DNA from: Candidatus Heimdallarchaeota archaeon
GTDB lineage: Archaea; Asgardarchaeota; Heimdallarchaeia; Heimdallarchaeales; Kariarchaeaceae
Assembly (NCBI GenBank): GCA_027016475.1
Contig: JALUTL010000434.1
Coordinates: 1-7,295 of the forward strand
Length of the DNA stretch: 7,295 nt
Direction: 5' to 3'
The first letter of the stretch is position 1. Each line of letters opens with the position of its first letter. The translations under genes were made by a program, and so were the position numbers. Below are positions 6,168 to 7,295 of this stretch, in pieces. Under the pieces are notes generated by a model that was not told where the DNA came from, did no database searches, and saw only the letters and a list, made by a program, of their open reading frames with translations.

Positions 6168-6976
6168 GTGAATTTGATAGAATTCACGAATTTTGCCCAT
6201 TTACCTTCGTTTATCCATTCTTGATCGGCATAAATCATGGATCTCAACGTCTTAGCATATTGATATTCGGGTGTTTCAATAGTTCTGTAGTGTGCAAAGA
6301 GTGGTTTATTGAAATGGTTCGCAAAAGTCATCAAATATGCATCGAGCCACGGTTCCTGTTCAAATTCTGACAAATTTGTCGTCGGAGCATAATTGCTAGA
6401 TCTTCTTGACTTTATCTTGTTGTTCTTGGCCAAAAGAGTGCTTTCCAAATATTCAAGATTTGCATCATGAAGGATAGTAAAATGGTAGAGGAATTTGGTT
6501 TTGTGTTTATAGCTCGCAGATCCTGAAATTTTCTTTTCTCCAAGGAAAACACTTGTGTCCTCTACTTTGAAACGGTTTCCTTCTGAAGAGAGATGTTTCT
6601 CTAAAGAAATCGAAAGAATGGAAGAAAGAAGGTTTTGTACGGACTTGAGTCCATTTGAACCAATCAATCGCCAATTCATGTAAAGTGATACATTAAGGTT
6701 TCCAAGATCATGGTAAACAGCTCCACCTCCACTGATTCGTCTGCACACAGAAATTCCGTGCCGTTTGCAGAAATCCAAGTTGACCTCGTCTTCAAGGATC
6801 TGAGCCTTCCCCACTACTACACAATGCTTGTTTCTCCATAAACGGATAAGTACTTCATTTCTTGATGGTTCATTCAGTAGCAGAATTGCATGATCCAAAG
6901 CCAAATTTAAGTAAGGATCAACAATTTCCGCTCCATCGTAATAATTGGAGATGATAACAAAGTTCATTGGTTCCAT
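6164..6976 (-). CDS. lplA: Lipoate-protein ligase A family, catalytic domain only
   Basis: 270 residues. The enzyme activates lipoate with ATP and attaches it to a lysine of E2 subunits or the glycine-cleavage H protein. Family motifs appear in order: HCVVVGKAQ (51-59), the lipoyl-AMP loop RRISGGGAVYHDLGNLN (79-95), GEKKISGSA (146-154) with the catalytic-type Lys at 149, YHFTIL (164-169) and RSSNYAP (192-198). It is shorter than the two-domain E. coli LplA (about 338) and ends without room for the accessory domain. In some archaea that part is a separate protein; no such gene is in the window. An octanoyl/lipoyl transferase of the same fold is the alternative. The start is supported by a Shine-Dalgarno sequence (6985-6990). 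The gene follows the dihydrolipoyl dehydrogenase gene by 29 bases, so they are likely co-transcribed. Confidence 0.86.
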   Translation of the reverse strand: MEPMNFVIISNYYDGAEIVDPYLNLALDHAILLLNEPSRNEVLIRLWRNKHCVVVGKAQILEDEVNLDFCKRHGISVCRRISGGGAVYHDLGNLNVSLYMNWRLIGSNGLKSVQNLLSSILSISLEKHLSSEGNRFKVEDTSVFLGEKKISGSASYKHKTKFLYHFTILHDANLEYLESTLLAKNNKIKSRRSSNYAPTTNLSEFEQEPWLDAYLMTFANHFNKPLFAHYRTIETPEYQYAKTLRSMIYADQEWINEGKWAKFVNSIKFT

Positions 6977-6984
6977 TCTTTCAT

Positions 6985-6990
6985 ACCTTA
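6985..6990 (-). promoter_or_regulatory. Shine-Dalgarno site of the lipoate ligase gene
   Basis: TAAGGT on the minus strand ends 8 bases before the ATG at 6976, good spacing for pairing with the 16S rRNA tail. It favours that ATG over the in-frame ATG three codons further in. It fits the archaeal habit of using ribosome binding sites for internal operon genes while lead genes are leaderless. Confidence 0.5.
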
Positions 6991-7005
6991 TGTACGATCG
7001 AGAAA

Positions 7006-7295
7006 TTAATGCTTTCGTCTCACATTGGGAACATGAATTGCTTTACCTTCAATTGATTCAGCAGCTTCCATGATCATTTCAGGCAATGTGGGATGTGGAT
7101 GTACCGTGAAGCCAAGGTCTTCAACAGTTGCACCCATTTCCAATGCTAGGGCAACTTCAGAAATCAGATCTGATGCATGCGGACCAACAATTTCAGCGCC
7201 CAGCAATACATTGTCTTTTGCATCAGCAATCAGCTTCACAAAACCGTCAGTTTCCATTTGACTCATTGCCCGTCCAGAGGCACCAAATGATGCCC
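7006..7295 (-). CDS. lpdA: Dihydrolipoyl dehydrogenase (E3), C-terminal end only
   Basis: The frame is open from the stop at 7006-7008 to the right edge, giving the last 95 residues; the FAD- and NAD-binding domains lie outside the window. The part seen is the dimerisation domain of the pyridine nucleotide-disulfide oxidoreductase family. It includes SGRAMSQMETDGFVKLIADA, then GAEIVGPHASDLISEVALAL, and the active-site signature HPHPTLPE, whose second His and final Glu form the base pair that serves the redox disulfide of the partner subunit. The enzyme reoxidises dihydrolipoyl groups on E2 or GcvH with NAD. The HPHPTLPE wording and the neighbouring lipoate ligase favour dihydrolipoyl dehydrogenase over mercuric or glutathione reductase. 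The apparent ATG at 7266 is internal, not the start. Confidence 0.9.
   Translation of the reverse strand, partial: ASFGASGRAMSQMETDGFVKLIADAKDNVLLGAEIVGPHASDLISEVALALEMGATVEDLGFTVHPHPTLPEMIMEAAESIEGKAIHVPNVRRKH

Noticed and set aside
1..7295. CRISPR arrays, tRNA or rRNA genes, insertion-sequence ends
   Set aside because: No regularly spaced repeats, cloverleaf-like GGTTC-type arms or terminal inverted repeats with a transposase were seen on either strand. A covariance-model scan would be needed to exclude small RNAs.

Overview
The window looks archaeal. Five genes on the minus strand start about 25-28 bases downstream of a TATA-like element with no leader to speak of. The downstream gene of the one clear operon instead has a Shine-Dalgarno sequence. 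One protein carries a seven-helix membrane domain joined to what looks like a longin/roadblock-type domain, a combination that leans towards Asgard archaea. The lineage is an inference; no marker gene (rRNA, ribosomal protein) lies in the window.

Left part (1-2902, all minus strand): the N-terminal part of a secreted, probably N-glycosylated protein that runs off the left edge; the seven-helix protein with a cytosolic sensory or adaptor-like tail; a RusA-type Holliday-junction nuclease with a C-terminal coiled-coil tail; and a small protein whose pattern fits the LURP-one/tubby-like fold. Each has its own TATA-like element, so they share a direction but are probably not one operon.

Middle (3051-4146): no intact gene. 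Read on the minus strand through about seven frame changes and two in-frame TAG codons, this stretch gives a continuous protein-like sequence. It has the metzincin zinc motif HExxHxxGxxD, a following Met-turn-like YLMS, a beta-rich region, and a C-terminal membrane anchor with a basic tail. I read it as a decayed, 5'-truncated, surface-anchored metalloprotease gene.

Right part (4160-7295): a CPBP (Rce1-like) intramembrane protease on the minus strand; a TauE/SafE permease on the plus strand, divergent from it; then, converging with the permease and sharing overlapping stop codons, a lipoate-protein ligase on the minus strand. The ligase lies 29 bases downstream of a dihydrolipoyl dehydrogenase gene, of which only the C-terminal end is in the window. 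These last two form a coherent lipoate unit: one attaches the cofactor and the other reoxidises it.

I found no rRNA or tRNA genes, CRISPR arrays or intact mobile elements by eye. No single multi-gene defence or metabolic system is evident. The most unusual items are the seven-helix/longin-like fusion and the degraded metzincin.
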